NCBI GenBank assembly: GCA_039545315.1
Contig: BCIM01000001.1
Span: 2,017,783 to 2,081,782, forward strand
Length of the DNA stretch: 64,000 nt
Origin: Kondoa malvinella
Lineage: Eukaryota; Basidiomycota; Agaricostilbomycetes; Agaricostilbales; Kondoaceae
Direction of reading: 5' to 3'
The notes below the pieces were generated by a model. That model was not told where the DNA came from. It saw only the letters and a list, made by a program, of their open reading frames with translations, and searched no databases. A program made the position numbers and the translations under genes. Each line of letters opens with the position of its first letter. Positions within the stretch are counted from its first letter, which is position 1. Positions 33,997 through 45,699 of this stretch are shown here, piece by piece.

Positions 33997-36080
33997 ATGC
34001 TTAAAAGAATCTCTACATCTCTCACACGTCCACTGACTACTTGCCCTCGAACGATCAACCAATCCCCTCTATTAAATTCTATCAGAACATACGCAGTCAT
34101 GTCAGACAGCACACCCGCTGAATTCGTTGAGTCCCCTGTCGCTCTGATGGAATGGTGTGCTGATCAGAGATCGGACTGCTAAACAGAACAAGGGACTCTA
34201 CACTTCTCTCAAGGACGAGGACCCAGAAATTTACAAGCTCATTCAATTGGAGACTTGGAGGCAGTTTACCGGTTTAGAACTCATCGCTTCAGAGAATTTA
34301 ACTTCTTTGGCCGTCTCTGAAGCTAATGGATCCATGTTGACCAAGTACGCTGTGCAATTCTGTTGTGCGATGGGGTGTTGTGCTCATGCTGAGAGAATAG
34401 CAAATACTCGGAAGGTCTCCCTGGTGCTCGATACTACGGAGGGTGAGTTCTCTGACGCTGTACTGAGATGGTCGGCTGATTCAAATACAGAAACGAACAC
34501 ATCGATGTGCTCGAGAACCTTTGCCGCGATCGCGCTCTCAAGGCATTCAACCTCGACCCAAAGGTAGGCATCGACTAGCTATAGTTTGTACAGCGCTGAT
34601 ATTGTGTGCTCAGACATGGGGTGTCAATGTTCAGCCATACTCTGGTTCAAGCGCAAAGTCAGTCGATTGACGGTCATGACCATTTCTTGATCTGAAAGTG
34701 TCTCTACGTCGACAGCTTTGCCACTTTCACTGCTCTACTTCAGCCTCAGGACCGTATCATGGGTCTTGGTCTTGCTGACGGTGGTCATTTGGTCAGTCTA
34801 GAGGATCAGAGTTGGAATCCATCGCTGATTGGCTTTCTATCAGACTCACGGTGCCTACACTCCCGTAGGTTTTGCACAATAGCCTGTCAGATGTTACTGA
34901 CTGGCCTTTTGTCGCTGCTACAGAAACGCAAGATCTCTGCTTCTTCAATCTACTTCCAATCGCTCCCCTACCAAGTCGACCCCAAAACCGGTTTGATCGA
35001 CTACGATTTCCTTGAAAAGCAAGCAGGCATCTTCAAGCCTCGTCTATTGATCTGCGGTGCATCAGCCTACCCAAGAGACTGGGACTATGCTCGTCTTCGC
35101 AAAATCGCCGACAGCCAAGGTGCTTTGCTCATGATGGACATGGCCCACATTTCCGGTCTGGTCGCAGCAAGTGTTCAGAATGATCCTTTTGAATTGTGTG
35201 ATGTCGTTTGCACTACTACGCACAAGACTTTGAGAGGTCCAAGAGCTGGTTTAATCTTTTTCCGAAAGGATAAAGATGCGGAAATGGAGAAAAAGATTAA
35301 CGATGCTGTTTTCCCGGCTTGCCAAGGTGGTCCTCACAATAACGTCAGTCCAATTGCTGGTATATGAGTATTATGCTCATGTCTCGATATTTGACGCTGA
35401 CAGACCATCGCTGGTATTGCCATCGCACTCAAACAAGCAGCCGAACCAGCTTTCAAAGCCTATGCTTCCCAAGTCATTGCCAACTCGCGTGCTTTGGGTA
35501 AATCACTCATGAAGCACGACTACAAGATGGTGACGGACGGAACCGATAATCATTTGAATTTGTGGGATTTGAGGCCGTTGAACTTGACTGGTAGTAAAGT
35601 TGAAAAGGTTTGCGATTTGGCTCATATCACTTTGAACAAGGTGCGTCTTCTCTTTTGCTTTTTTGTTTGAAGATGGTGTTGAAGTGAAGATTGACAGAAC
35701 GCCGTGGTTGGTGACACTTCAGCTGCCACACCCGGTGGTGTTAGAGTCGGTACATCAGCTCTGACTTCCCGAAACATGGTCGAGAAGGATATGGACATTG
35801 TCGGTGAATTCCTACACCGCGCGGTCCAGATCGCCCTCAAGCTGCAAGAAGAAGCTGGTTCAAAGAAATTGGTTGATTTCACTCGATGTGCTACCGAGGG
35901 TAATGGAGAGGGCAAGAGTCAATTGGAGCAGCTCAAGAAGGACGTTCATGATTTCGCTACAAAGTTCCCACTTCCTGGTGTTCCGTGAGTGCATCTGCGC
36001 AAGCTAGGGGAATGTCTCTTAAGTCATCGCGGGTTTCTCACAGGGACACGTCCAGCATCAAGAACCCAGATGCGCTTTAA
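33997..36080 (+). CDS. Serine hydroxymethyltransferase (possible dual mitochondrial/cytosolic)
   Basis: This PLP enzyme interconverts serine and glycine and feeds one-carbon units to folate. About ten exons are present. The first exon encodes a basic, Ser/Thr-rich, acid-free presequence ([20 protein letters not shown]), then an in-frame ATG at 34099 (MSDSTPAEF). Core motifs are [33 protein letters not shown], the PLP-lysine segment [24 protein letters not shown] and [10 protein letters not shown]. The first intron (about 34138-34186) removes a segment that would break the frame. The length and the end (SIKNPDAL) are normal. The presence of both starts suggests two isoforms, but only one SHMT gene is in this window, so a separate cytosolic gene elsewhere is not excluded. 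Confidence 0.95.
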
Positions 36081-36271
36081 GCAATGGATGAGAAGAACAG
36101 GGCGAAGAGGGTATTTTATTAGTATGATTCAACACATGGGCACGATTATAGCATTATGATTCAACAGTCATTAAAGCTGGCTTAAAACCAAATGGCATTT
36201 ATGTATAAAGCTACATCTTGCTCGACTTTCCTGTGTTTACTTCTTGAGCAAACAACCTCGTCATCAACGAA

Positions 36272-38434
36272 ATGGACTCGTCCATGTTCGAAGGTCTTGT
36301 GAGAGCTGCTGTGCTTTACATGGAGAGTATAGACTTATATACAGACAGGATGGGGAAGAGGCTGAGCAGCTTCGCAATGCTTTGGCTGAATCACTTCAAC
36401 CCGTCATGTCCAAGTCTCCCTCAGCTGCTCCAAAGAGTCTGAAGTTCAAGGAAGAGCCAGTCTACATTGGCTCAAGCGATGACGAAAGTGCCCCTGCTGC
36501 TCCAGCCAAACAAAAAATGTCTGCTACTGAGCAACTTCGCGCTACTGCCATGCTTCGTAAACGCAAAGCGGATGCTATGCGTGATGCTGAGCCTCAAGTC
36601 GCTTCCTTCTCTGGTTCACCTCGTCCGCCTAGTCCTTCGACCTCGTCTGCTCCTCCTGCTAAACGAATGATGGGCATGTCGGATCTTGTCGAGCGTAAGA
36701 AGCTTGCTGTTCCTGCTGACAGTGAGTTCTTTGCCTCTCTGAAGATTATTCGGTCCTTCATTGCTCTGATAGCTATGCGTTTCCCTAATGGCGCTATTCG
36801 TATGACCCGCACTCCCGGCCGAGCAGCAAAGAACACCATCACCGTAGAAGAGCTAGTCGATCCTCAAACTATGCTTTCAGGCATCTTTTACGCCTTTTTC
36901 ATTGCCCAAGATGAACTCTTTGATCGCCTCAGACCTTTCAAAGTACCTACATACATCGGTCGAGATGCTAGTCAAGATATGGCCCAGTCTGAATACCATG
37001 ATGAGACTGGTGAATCGCTTGGAAACCTCAAGACTGCAAAGAAAGAGGTTCACGCTGCGTATACCGAATGGGGTGTCAAGCATTATTCAAGATTGTATGG
37101 AGTGGGTCTACTCATTATCTATTTGGTATCTTGTCTGAAGCATTGTTGTAGAAGAACTTCAAGGCGTTCTATGCTCCTAAAATTTCTGGTTGCGCTCATT
37201 CCAAGATTATGCTCATCGAATGTGCGTCGCATTTACTCGATGTATGGCTGAAGTGTGCTCATGTACGCTTACTAGACAAGGACTTTTGTCGAATGGTGAT
37301 TGCCTCAACCAATTTCATGGATTGTGATTTTGTAAACAGGTATGCGCGAGCACTTTGGGCGAGGACAGTGACTGAGATCGTACGTCAGCGACAACCTCTG
37401 GTTCATTCAAGACTTCAAGAGAAAAACAAACGGCAAAGGCAGCGAACCATCTCAGGTCAATCGCTTCTTTGAGCATTTCCTGTCAGTATTGTTTTATCTC
37501 TCAAAAGACCTCGTTAACAAGTTCCATAGAGCCTTAAACTGTCCGAAAGAAGGCATTGACCAATTCCGCGGCAACAAGTTTGACTTCTCTACCCTGAAAG
37601 CTCAAATCTGCCTTTCTCGACCTGGAGTCAGTCGACCTCTAGATGATGGTTTCACCCACGGAGCTCTTCGATTGTTGCTCGTCTGCAAGAAGATCCTCAA
37701 GAAGATTGATGACTTGCCGGACATTCGGTTGGAAATCAATACTGCTAGTCTGGGTCAATTGACCCCTCAATTCTTGCATGAGATGCATCAGAATATTACC
37801 GGTGGCTTTCCAGACACGAGCGAGACCGACGATGTGGTAAGTATCAAGTCTTGCAATGGAATCGACTCTGACGGCCAAGGTCAGCCTGATGTCAAGATCG
37901 TCTTTCCGACTCGTAAAGATGTAGAGGATTCAGTCTTTGGCAAAGCTCCTGCGTGCAATAGTACGTTACTTCTGTTCGCACAAATAGCCTCATTTCCTGA
38001 AGCGCTCGTAGTGGGCTCACACATCAAATGGCCTCTTGCTCCTTCCTGCCTGAAGTCCCTATTGTATCATTATGACTCGACCGATCCAGGGGTGAGCATC
38101 ATGTCAGTCAAGGAGGAACATGCTGAGAGTGTGACAGATGATGTTCCACACCAAACTTCTCCTCGCTCTCGATGCCTCCGACCCTGATAAAACTCCATTG
38201 CTTATGGTGTTTGGATCTGCCAACTTTAGTCGTGCTGCTTGGGGCGAGATCGGCGATAAAGTGGACAAGACCGAGAGCTGCTCCAACTACGAGGCGAACG
38301 TCATCATTCCAGGCTCTTTGATTGACGGAATGCTCGAGCCCGACTCAACCTGGACCGACATTATTCCATATGTTCGACCTGGCCGACCTTACGCCATTCG
38401 TACCGAGAAGCCCTGGAACAGTGAGACTTGGTAG
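36272..38434 (+). CDS. TDP1: Tyrosyl-DNA phosphodiesterase 1
   Basis: It hydrolyses the bond between a topoisomerase I tyrosine and a DNA 3' end, and acts in the nucleus. The first exon is short (MDSSMFEGL), followed by an intron at 36299-36348. The N-terminal 150 residues are low-complexity with PARP/NLS-like basic patches (RKRKADAMR). The first catalytic HxK motif is GCAHSKIMLIEY (completed by a splice near 37219) with STNF further on. The second is FHTKLLLALD with VFGSANFSRAAWG. Two HxK motifs and the Asn-containing GSANFS are diagnostic of the TDP1 branch of the phospholipase D superfamily. I end at the stop at 38432-38434 (KPWNSETW). A late splice could extend the C-terminus but looks less likely. 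Confidence 0.9.
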
Positions 38435-38717
38435 GTCTGACCTAACTCGTACGCTACGTTGCTGACACCCTTGATCAGGGTTCAAAACAGGAACTAATCG
38501 CTGCGACTCTTTCCTTGTACTTTTATACACCTACCGACATTTTGATGTACACCTGCATTCGATACCTTATCTCGCACTGCCTCCTAGGTCTTACTCGCAT
38601 GTGATCCGTCATATGATCGCGCCTGTACTCTGTCTTCTGTTCTTTGTCCTCGCACTGAATTGACTTTCGACCTGCTTATTGTAAGCTCTTCATTAGCTGT
38701 TTGACCAATCTCGCGTA

Positions 38718-39483
38718 ATGGGAGCCTGTGGATCCACCTCATTTACCCAAGACGAAGAAGCGCTTTTGATGCGGCGCTCTTCTGCTGCCCCACTATTATC
38801 CCCTCAGCGACGGTCGGCACAGCCTCAATGTATGTGTCGCTGTATCTTGGTAAAATCACTCTCATACTGCTGCAGATAGCCAGACACACCAACCCTCACC
38901 TACACGCTCTACCGTGCGCTCGCCGCCAGCAACGCCCTTACAACAGACCGTCCGCTTCGGATCTTCTCCCCTTCAGCCCTTCTTCTGCTTGAGTCTCTTC
39001 AGTCGACATGAATTCATCTACCCTACCAGTCCGACTACACTTGATGTAGGTCTTCCTCGTAGAGCAAGACCTTGAACTGACCGGGTCGAACAGCTAATCT
39101 TCCCAACCGCTTACCATCTTTGGCGAAGCATCCATTTCGATTTCACGACCTGTATGCCAGTAGTACAAGCTATTATCTCTCAGCCAAACATCAGTCACAT
39201 GAGGGAAATGGCAGACAAGTATGACTATCTCCACAAGAACTTTCCTCGATCGCTTCAGCTAGAGACGATGAAGAAGCTTTTAGTCATGAGGTTACAGCAG
39301 CACAAAGATTGCCTTGGTGCGCTCATGCAGAGCGGGGAAGCGGTATTGGAATACGATGACGAGGATCGATTTTGGGGTATTAGCTTAAGTGGAGAAGGAC
39401 AGAACATGTATGGCAAGATGCTGATGATATTGAGAAGGGAGGAAAGGGAGAGGCAGAGGAATGCGAAGACGGGGCGGCAGTAG
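38718..39483 (+). CDS. NADAR (YbiA/DUF1768)-domain protein with N-acylation motif
   Basis: Three exons, with introns of about 47 and 48 nt near 38830-38876 and 39045-39092. After a 40-60 residue linker the NADAR fold is clear: FSRHEFIYPTSPTTLD, FPTAYHLWRSIHFDF, the helix ISHMREMADKYDYLH, MKKLLVMRLQQHKD, and the end ALMQSGEAVLEYDDEDRFWG followed by GQNMYGKMLMILRREE. Known members are N-glycosidases that cut riboflavin-intermediate, ADP-ribose or NAD-related N-glycosidic bonds; the substrate in fungi is poorly defined. The start MGACGSTS fits N-myristoylation (Gly2, Ser6) plus palmitoylation (Cys4), which would put the enzyme at a membrane. This is unusual for the family. The gene converges with OST1. 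Confidence 0.8.
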
Positions 39484-39527
39484 ACCATACAAATTGGGTG
39501 GACTTGTAATTGTAGCTGTTTTCATTT

Positions 39528-41300
39528 TCACGATACTACAACCTTCCTTCGCTTGGACGGATCTAGACGCCAATCTAATCGTTTGAAGAGCGATGTCGCT
39601 ATCGATGCGACCGCGACCACAGCGAATGCGACTGTTGCTTTTTGCAGGTAGGCAAAGATGGAGTATTGGTACGTGATCTAATGCAGGACATCAGCATGGG
39701 CAGAGGAGACATGGATGATGAGCTCACCACCACATTCTTCGCGTGGAGATGAGAACATGCGCTCTTCTTTAGTACAATTGTCGGTCTTCCAGTCGTGTCA
39801 AAGTAGGCGTAAAAGGTCTCTTGTGACATTGAATCAACAGGGAAGGGCGGCACAACTTTCAGCACGCTGATGACTACCATCAGCAATATCCAGACATCAT
39901 GTGAAGAGCACTCACTTGGCGCTTTCCGGTAAACTGATCCGGACTTCAACTTGATCCGCCGGCACATCCTTGATAGCAGACATAAACGGCACGCGCAGCT
40001 CATATTCCCTTCCGGTTCCAGCTGTCAGATAATCCTGCAAAGGCGCAACATAGCCCATGGTGAAGTTGTACGTCCAACTTCCTAGAAGTGGATAACGAGG
40101 TCGTAGCTCGAGATTACTCTCTTTCCTTCCCTTTGCAGTTGGATACTTAGGGTCGACGGAAGAGCGGAAGTGGGAGGTGGAAACGTTGCCGACTGTGTCG
40201 TAGTAGTACGGCGAGTGGACTTTAGGGGGTAGCGAGACGGCAAGGCTAGAGAGTACGTGAGGTGCAGGTGGGACGCCCCGGCGAGAGAAGCTCTGTTGCT
40301 GGTGTGTTAGGCGAGAGAAGTGGCCTTTCAACCTGTCCATCCAGCCTATGAGTCAGCCTTGAGACGGCAAAGCAGAGTCACGACTAACGCAGGTCCGTTA
40401 TTGATCATTTCGACCTCATCCTCAATAGATAGACTGGAAGACCAATGCGACACTTCCACTGAGCGTTTCAGATTTCGAAAAGCCACGACTGGTTCAGGGC
40501 TAAAGTAGTGCACTGCAACCATCGGGAGTACAGGTCTGGTGAAGGCTTCTTTAGATGAGAAGACGATTGTTTGTGAGCCTTTGGTGTGTGTTGCGGAAAA
40601 GCCAGGCGGTGTGCTGTAACGTTGAAGTTTCGGCGAGGGCATTCTGTTTGAGCGAGTGCGCAATCAGAGCCAATAGCTGAGACATGTCACTAAACGCACT
40701 TTATTCTGACCTTGGCTTCATTGACTGGACCTAGAAGAGCCGCTCCGCCTAGAATATCTGCTTGCCAGAGCAACATCTGCCCATCAACGGAAGATTGCTC
40801 GAGCGCCTTCGGAACAGGCGATGCTAGATGATTGAAGACTTGGGTAACAGTGATGATGAGGCTGTTGTCTGCTGTTGGAGTGTCCTGAGGTAGCAGCACA
40901 TTATAGATTGTCGCAGATCTATCCAGACATCAGCTTCAGCCCTCTCGCGGACAAGCACACAGGCTCACTTTGCTAGATCATGATACGCCTTGACCACATC
41001 TAATCTCTGACCCTTGCTGTTCTTGCCTAGAGATGCCTCGAGCCAGCTCAAGTTCCCATGCACCACATCATCAACTGCGATCTTGAATGGAGGCAGCGCA
41101 TCTTCGACAGAATTGTCTGGTGCAGTCTTACGCAGCGTGTAGACAGACGATGATTGACTTTGTGAGCCAAACAGGTCAACTTGCCTCGACAAGCTTTCGA
41201 CGAGGTAAGGCTGGCTTTCGAAAGCGAAGGGCGCTGCTTTGCTCGCTACGAGGCTAGCACAGGCGCTCAGCAGCACCGTTGTGCTTGTGAGGAAGCGCAT
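39528..41300 (-). CDS. OST1: Ribophorin I, oligosaccharyltransferase subunit
   Basis: It is part of the ER oligosaccharyltransferase complex for N-glycosylation. I start at the ATG at 41300 (MRFLTSTTVLLSACASLVAS), a normal signal peptide; the in-frame ATG at 41369 would bury it. About six exons. Recognisable blocks are VVHGNLSWLEAS, ATIYNVLLPQDTP, ILGGAALLGPVNEAKVRIK, SFSRLTHQQQSFSRRGVPPAPHVL-like (trypsin-like positions conserved), ELRPRYPLLGSWTYNFTMGY, TFYAYFDTTGRPTIVL and the splice NVV|ITYQYS. A single C-terminal membrane helix (ATVAFAVVAVASIATSLF) is followed by a short basic cytosolic tail. This is the standard ribophorin I topology and length. Confidence 0.93.
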
Positions 41301-41414
41301 GAAAGGCGTATCTGGCTGTCTGAGTGTGAAGTCACGAATTTCAGTCTGAGTGAGTGAGGTGCTGCCCATGGTAGTCTAATGCAATACGCTCATATCCCCA
41401 AAGTAAGAAGCCCC

Positions 41415-43943
41415 TCATATCGATGCTAGCTCCTGCGCATCACGTTTTGCAAAGTACTCCAGTTCTCCGCCTGGTCAGTGCATGTCAGGCTGATAATAGC
41501 GTATCACGATAAAGGCATACCTATCTCTCTCAAGTAATCATAGTCTTCCAGACCAAACACTCGTTTTGGATCGCGCGCGAAAGAGGCCTGATACAGTCAA
41601 GCGGAATCAAGCTGGTCTGAACAGCGAGACTTACCAGAACGTAGCCTCTTCTGCCAACTTCCGCAATGGAGACCAGTATTGCTGAAGCGTATTCCACATC
41701 ACCAGATGAGGGGAAGACCTCTTCCGTTAAATCTTGCGCATTCGGGTTCTACCAACAACATCAGCAGCGCTTCCGAGCAGTAACAGAATGCAGAGCCGAC
41801 TTGGTACAGCAGACCACCTTCGGGCGCATGTAATGCCTTTTCATGCAGTGTGGGATCGAAAGTAGGTGTCGGGTTAGGTAGACCAGACGCAGCCAACAGA
41901 TCAAGCGATTTTGCTGTTCGGCCATCTTCGGTCAGATTGAGAGCGATGATATATACAAGCGGGAGGCCGAGCGTCTTAGCAATCATTCGGGCAGCTAAGC
42001 GGAAGGTATCGGTATTGCTATGATCTGTCACTGATTCTTCTGATAAAGCGAGCTCGCTTTCGGCTTCTGACATCCGTTCGTCTTCTTCATCTACGTCTTC
42101 CATCTCCCAGTAGTTCAGCTCTCTTCCTACCGCAGGAGTCGTATGGGAATTAGGAAGGGATATTTGACCGGGTAGATGAGAGAAAGCTGGATTCTCTTCT
42201 TGAAGCAGTGCGGGACTTTTGCTTTTCGGACTTCGTGGAGGACTATGAGGGTTGATCCTGGCTTTTGGATTCGTCTTCTTGGTTTCTGCTTTGTGTTTGA
42301 AGGTGCTAAGCTGCTTTTGCATCAATTGGGTTTTCTGAGCCATTCGCAGACGATGCCAATTTGCAACTTCCTTTCTTGCCAATTCGCCCAGTCTCTGCAG
42401 TTTCCGTCTTTCCTCTTCTCTGTAGCAAGCTATCAGTCCACGACCTGGCAAGAAGACCCGAAAACGCACGAGAAGGACACCCTAGGCTTATCGTCGACTA
42501 TACAAAGCGTACCAATAGCTTCTGGCATCTCTTCGTCCGTGAGGGCAGGGGCAAATAACGGCACGCCGGCATAGAAAGCAGCTCCCATCCCTTTCTACTC
42601 CAGTGTCAGCCTCGACACCGACGTTCATGACGGAGACATACTGTTACAGGGTTATTGGCGAATCGCCAATCTTTCGATAGATCCAGAGCAACCAGCCCTC
42701 TCTCGGACGCCAGTAAGGTGTGACCGCAAAAGTTGATATCGCGAGGCCTTTTGATGTGGAGATCAGCCTACATCGGGCAACAGATATCGCAGACTTACAT
42801 TGATCGCATGCCTGTACCCGTTTCAGCCAGATATATACTGCACATACCGATAGTCTGTCATCACTCTAAAGGACACGGGGATGTGAAGCCTACAGCTGAT
42901 CATCATCAATGACTGTGATCATGCTTGTCCTGGCGCCGAAAGTGTTTCGAGCATATGTGACAATCTTTTTGAAAGCAGGATGTCCTATATTCTGTCGCGT
43001 GAGATGATCGTGACAGGATAGAACCGTGCAATTCACCTTCTAGCGTTGGCGAAACATATTCGGCATCTTTCGTGAGTTCCAGATCACCCTCTTCCCCAAG
43101 CAAGCTCTCTTCCTCTGCGGTTACGCTATTCGAAGGTAGGATGTAGTTGGACGGCTTGATCGAAGCAGACGCAGGTGGACCTGAAAGAAGAAGCGAATCA
43201 ATAGATGCCTTGATGGAAACCTGAGTGAGACTGACCATGCTTGCCCCATAGATCCAACCTATCCACAGCCATCTGTCTCCTCAACTCGTGGTCTCCCTTT
43301 GGCGCAAGGTAGACTTGTTGTTCATAAGCAGAAAGCTCTTCCGGCTTCCCTTGCTCTCTTTTAACTTCTAGCGTTCTCTGGCGCTTGAGCTCATCCACTT
43401 CAGGAGGCATCGGAGGGTTCTCGATGTCTAAAAGCCTGTTGCGGTATGCATCACTAACAGGCAGAGTTGAGCATTCAGCAAGCAAGTCCCCGACGATCAG
43501 ACTGACTTGTATTCTCGCCAATTAGTAAAAGGGAAATGCTCCTTTGGCGTGTCTGCATTGTAGATCCATTTGGCGTCTTTAGTAGCTGGCCTCGGAGGTT
43601 TCTCAGAGTTGGTCTGCGAGAATGATTTTTTCTCCCGAGATTCGCTGCGATAGCTTGAAGCGGCTCTTTCGTCATTGACATATTCGACATCAGGCGCACA
43701 GCAGAGTATACGCTTCAACAGCGAAGGTCTCTTTTTCGACTGTGCCTGAGCGCTGTTACGGCTTGGAGAGGTGTTTGAAGCAGCCGAGCGACTTTCTGTA
43801 CGACTCCTTGGTGTATTACTGTCAGTAGGCCTTGCTGCACTGGCATCCGAATGCCTGTCTTGCTGGTTTCTTGCTATAGCAGCTTGATGCCGTTCAAAGC
43901 GTCCGGCGTCATAACTCGGTGCCTTTCTGGGATTCTGCGCCAT
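41415..43943 (-). CDS. Stand-alone GAF-domain protein
   Basis: About nine exons are present. The first 150 residues are basic and Ser-rich (low complexity, QQDRHSDAS, CCAPDVEYVND). A conserved stretch (AYRNRLLDIENPPMP, RQMAVDRLDLWGKHG) leads into a GAF fold: TFGARTSMITVIDDDQ, LIYLAETGTGM then RDINFCGHTLLASERGLVALDLSKDWRFANNP, FYAGVPLFAP and EAIGTLCIVDDKPR. After the splice EEERRKLQRLGELARKEV it carries a Lys-rich linker and a second conserved region ending EYFAKRDAQELASI. No kinase, cyclase or response-regulator domain follows. Ligand and role are unknown; GAF domains usually bind small molecules or chromophores. The Cys in NFCGHT is common in this subfamily and need not bind a bilin. Confidence 0.75.
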
Positions 43944-44560
43944 GTGTCAAAAGCAGTCAAGTCGCTCTGACCAAGCAATGTCGCTGTCAAGCTTCCTAGC
44001 CGATAATAGATGAAGCGAGCTATCCGAGCGCCGGCTCTTGGCTGCCAGAGTCGTCTTTCGGCAGTGCTAGTCACGCCTTGGTGTCGATTCAAGACTGCTG
44101 GTCGGCGAGATACTGCTCCTTTACGGTCTTCAGGGTCGGGACGAAACAAGCTCAAACAGACTTCAAGCACGCGTCGAAAACGATTTGTCATGCAAATATG
44201 CAACGGGAAACGCGTTATTAAGCATTTAGCAAAGCTTGAGAGGCCCTCTAGCCTGCTCTGGCTCTTTCGTAATATGCGCACAGCCCTATGCATCACGCGT
44301 AATCAGGCGAAAGCTGCTCGTCAATGCGCCATGAACCAACGAGTGAAGCAAACTCAAAGGAACATGCCTACGAGTCTTTCTGTTCAAGACCTGCGGTAGC
44401 ACCTGTAGCTCTCAAGCGCTTCTTGTGGCACGCACGCTACTGGTAGCCGCGTCTAACGAATTTCGGCCATCACTTTTGTGCCTCGCTGACTGATCCCCGC
44501 AATGGTCCTCATAGCTCTGTCATCGAGTATTGGTCTTCCACTAACTACCGTCTATCCAAA
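43944..44560. promoter_or_regulatory. Shared divergent upstream region, GAF protein and isochorismatase-like gene
   Basis: These 617 bp lie between divergent starts. A short plus-strand ORF (44010-44399) has no similarity I recognise. I see no site I can name. Confidence 0.4.
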
Positions 44561-45613
44561 ATGCCCAAGTCATTCAGAGAAACCATTGGCATGCAACCTA
44601 GCACTGTAGACCTGTCTACCAGGTGAGCAGCTTGACCCAGAAAGGCGGGATGGCTGATTCTGCCCAAGTGCTCTCCTCGTGATCGACGCTCAGCGCGAGT
44701 ACGGCCCAGACGGAGGATTGACTGTCTCGGGCGTCAAAGAATCATCCAAAGGTTAGCTGGTTTCTCTGCCAAGTGCATCACTTGCTGACCATTGTTGATC
44801 AAATTGAAGTCATTGCCGACACTGTGGAGAAGTATAGGAAAGCAAGCGCGCCTGTCATATTTGTACAGCACAATGTGAAAATGCTGTTGATATTCTCGAG
44901 ATCCAAGCTGACCCTTGTACTGGTTTAGGCGCCCAACGGAGCACCGTAAGCTTGATTCGCTGCTATGACATCTGACGTCTGCTCATCTATACCTGGTAGC
45001 ATCTTCAACCCAGATGCAGAACTTGTGCAGAACCTGCCAGGTGCATTGCATTCTCTGTTCAACGCTGCTCGGCTAATGTCTCTTTCAGGGCTGGAAATGA
45101 AGGATGGCGAAAAGCTCATCGTTGTGCGTGCCATGCAGCTGATCGATCGTATTAGCTGATCTTGGAAGGAAGAAATACGCTCCTTCCTCTTTCACCGGAA
45201 CTGACCTGCAAGAGACTCTTCAAAAGCTCAAAGTCAAACAATTGGTGTTGACTGGTTACATGGCGTGAGCGACATCATCGCCTTACCATGCAGTGCCTGA
45301 TGAGATGATTAGTCATGTCTGTGTTACTGGCACTGCGAGATCTGCTATGGAGCTCGGTATGCCCTCCTTTAATCCGGTCGACGTCTGCTAAAGTCTTTCG
45401 AAGGCTATGACACAATCATTGTACAAGACGGTATTGGTGACAGAGATATCCCTTCCAGCGATGGCTCGTCTACTATTAAGGGCGAAGAGCTGACCAAGAC
45501 TGTCTTGCATGAACTGGCCGATGCTATCGGCAGTAAGTCTGGCACTTTGGTCTTACAAGCAAGCTGACAAATTGCTGTCAGCTGTTGTTCAATCAAAGGA
45601 CATCAAAGCTTAG
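44561..45613 (+). CDS. Isochorismatase-like cysteine hydrolase
   Basis: I read about eight short exons from the ATG at 44561. Joined, they show the family triad: Asp in ALLVIDAQREYG, Lys in KKYAPSSFTGTDLQ, and Cys in GYMAHVCVTGTARSA. The flanking segment APNGAP then IFNPDAELVQNLPG is typical of fungal members. The C-terminal part (YDTIIVQDGIGDRDIPS) completes a fold of about 230 residues. Known members hydrolyse isochorismate, nicotinamide or N-carbamoyl compounds; without the close family I cannot say which. No signal peptide is seen. Confidence 0.85.
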
Positions 45614-45699
45614 ATCAGGCAATAATGAGCAAAGAGCGCGTCCAGCTTTAGCCAATGCAAACTCATGTTGAAATAAGCAGTACAATGCGACCGATCTAT

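Noticed and set aside
38435..38690. Possible extension of TDP1 by a splice at 38420 into a long open frame.
   Set aside because: The added sequence has no similarity to TDP1 proteins, and the unspliced stop gives the expected end.
44010..44399. ORF of 129 codons between the GAF and isochorismatase-like genes.
   Set aside because: Lies in a divergent promoter region, is basic and low in recognisable structure; likely chance.
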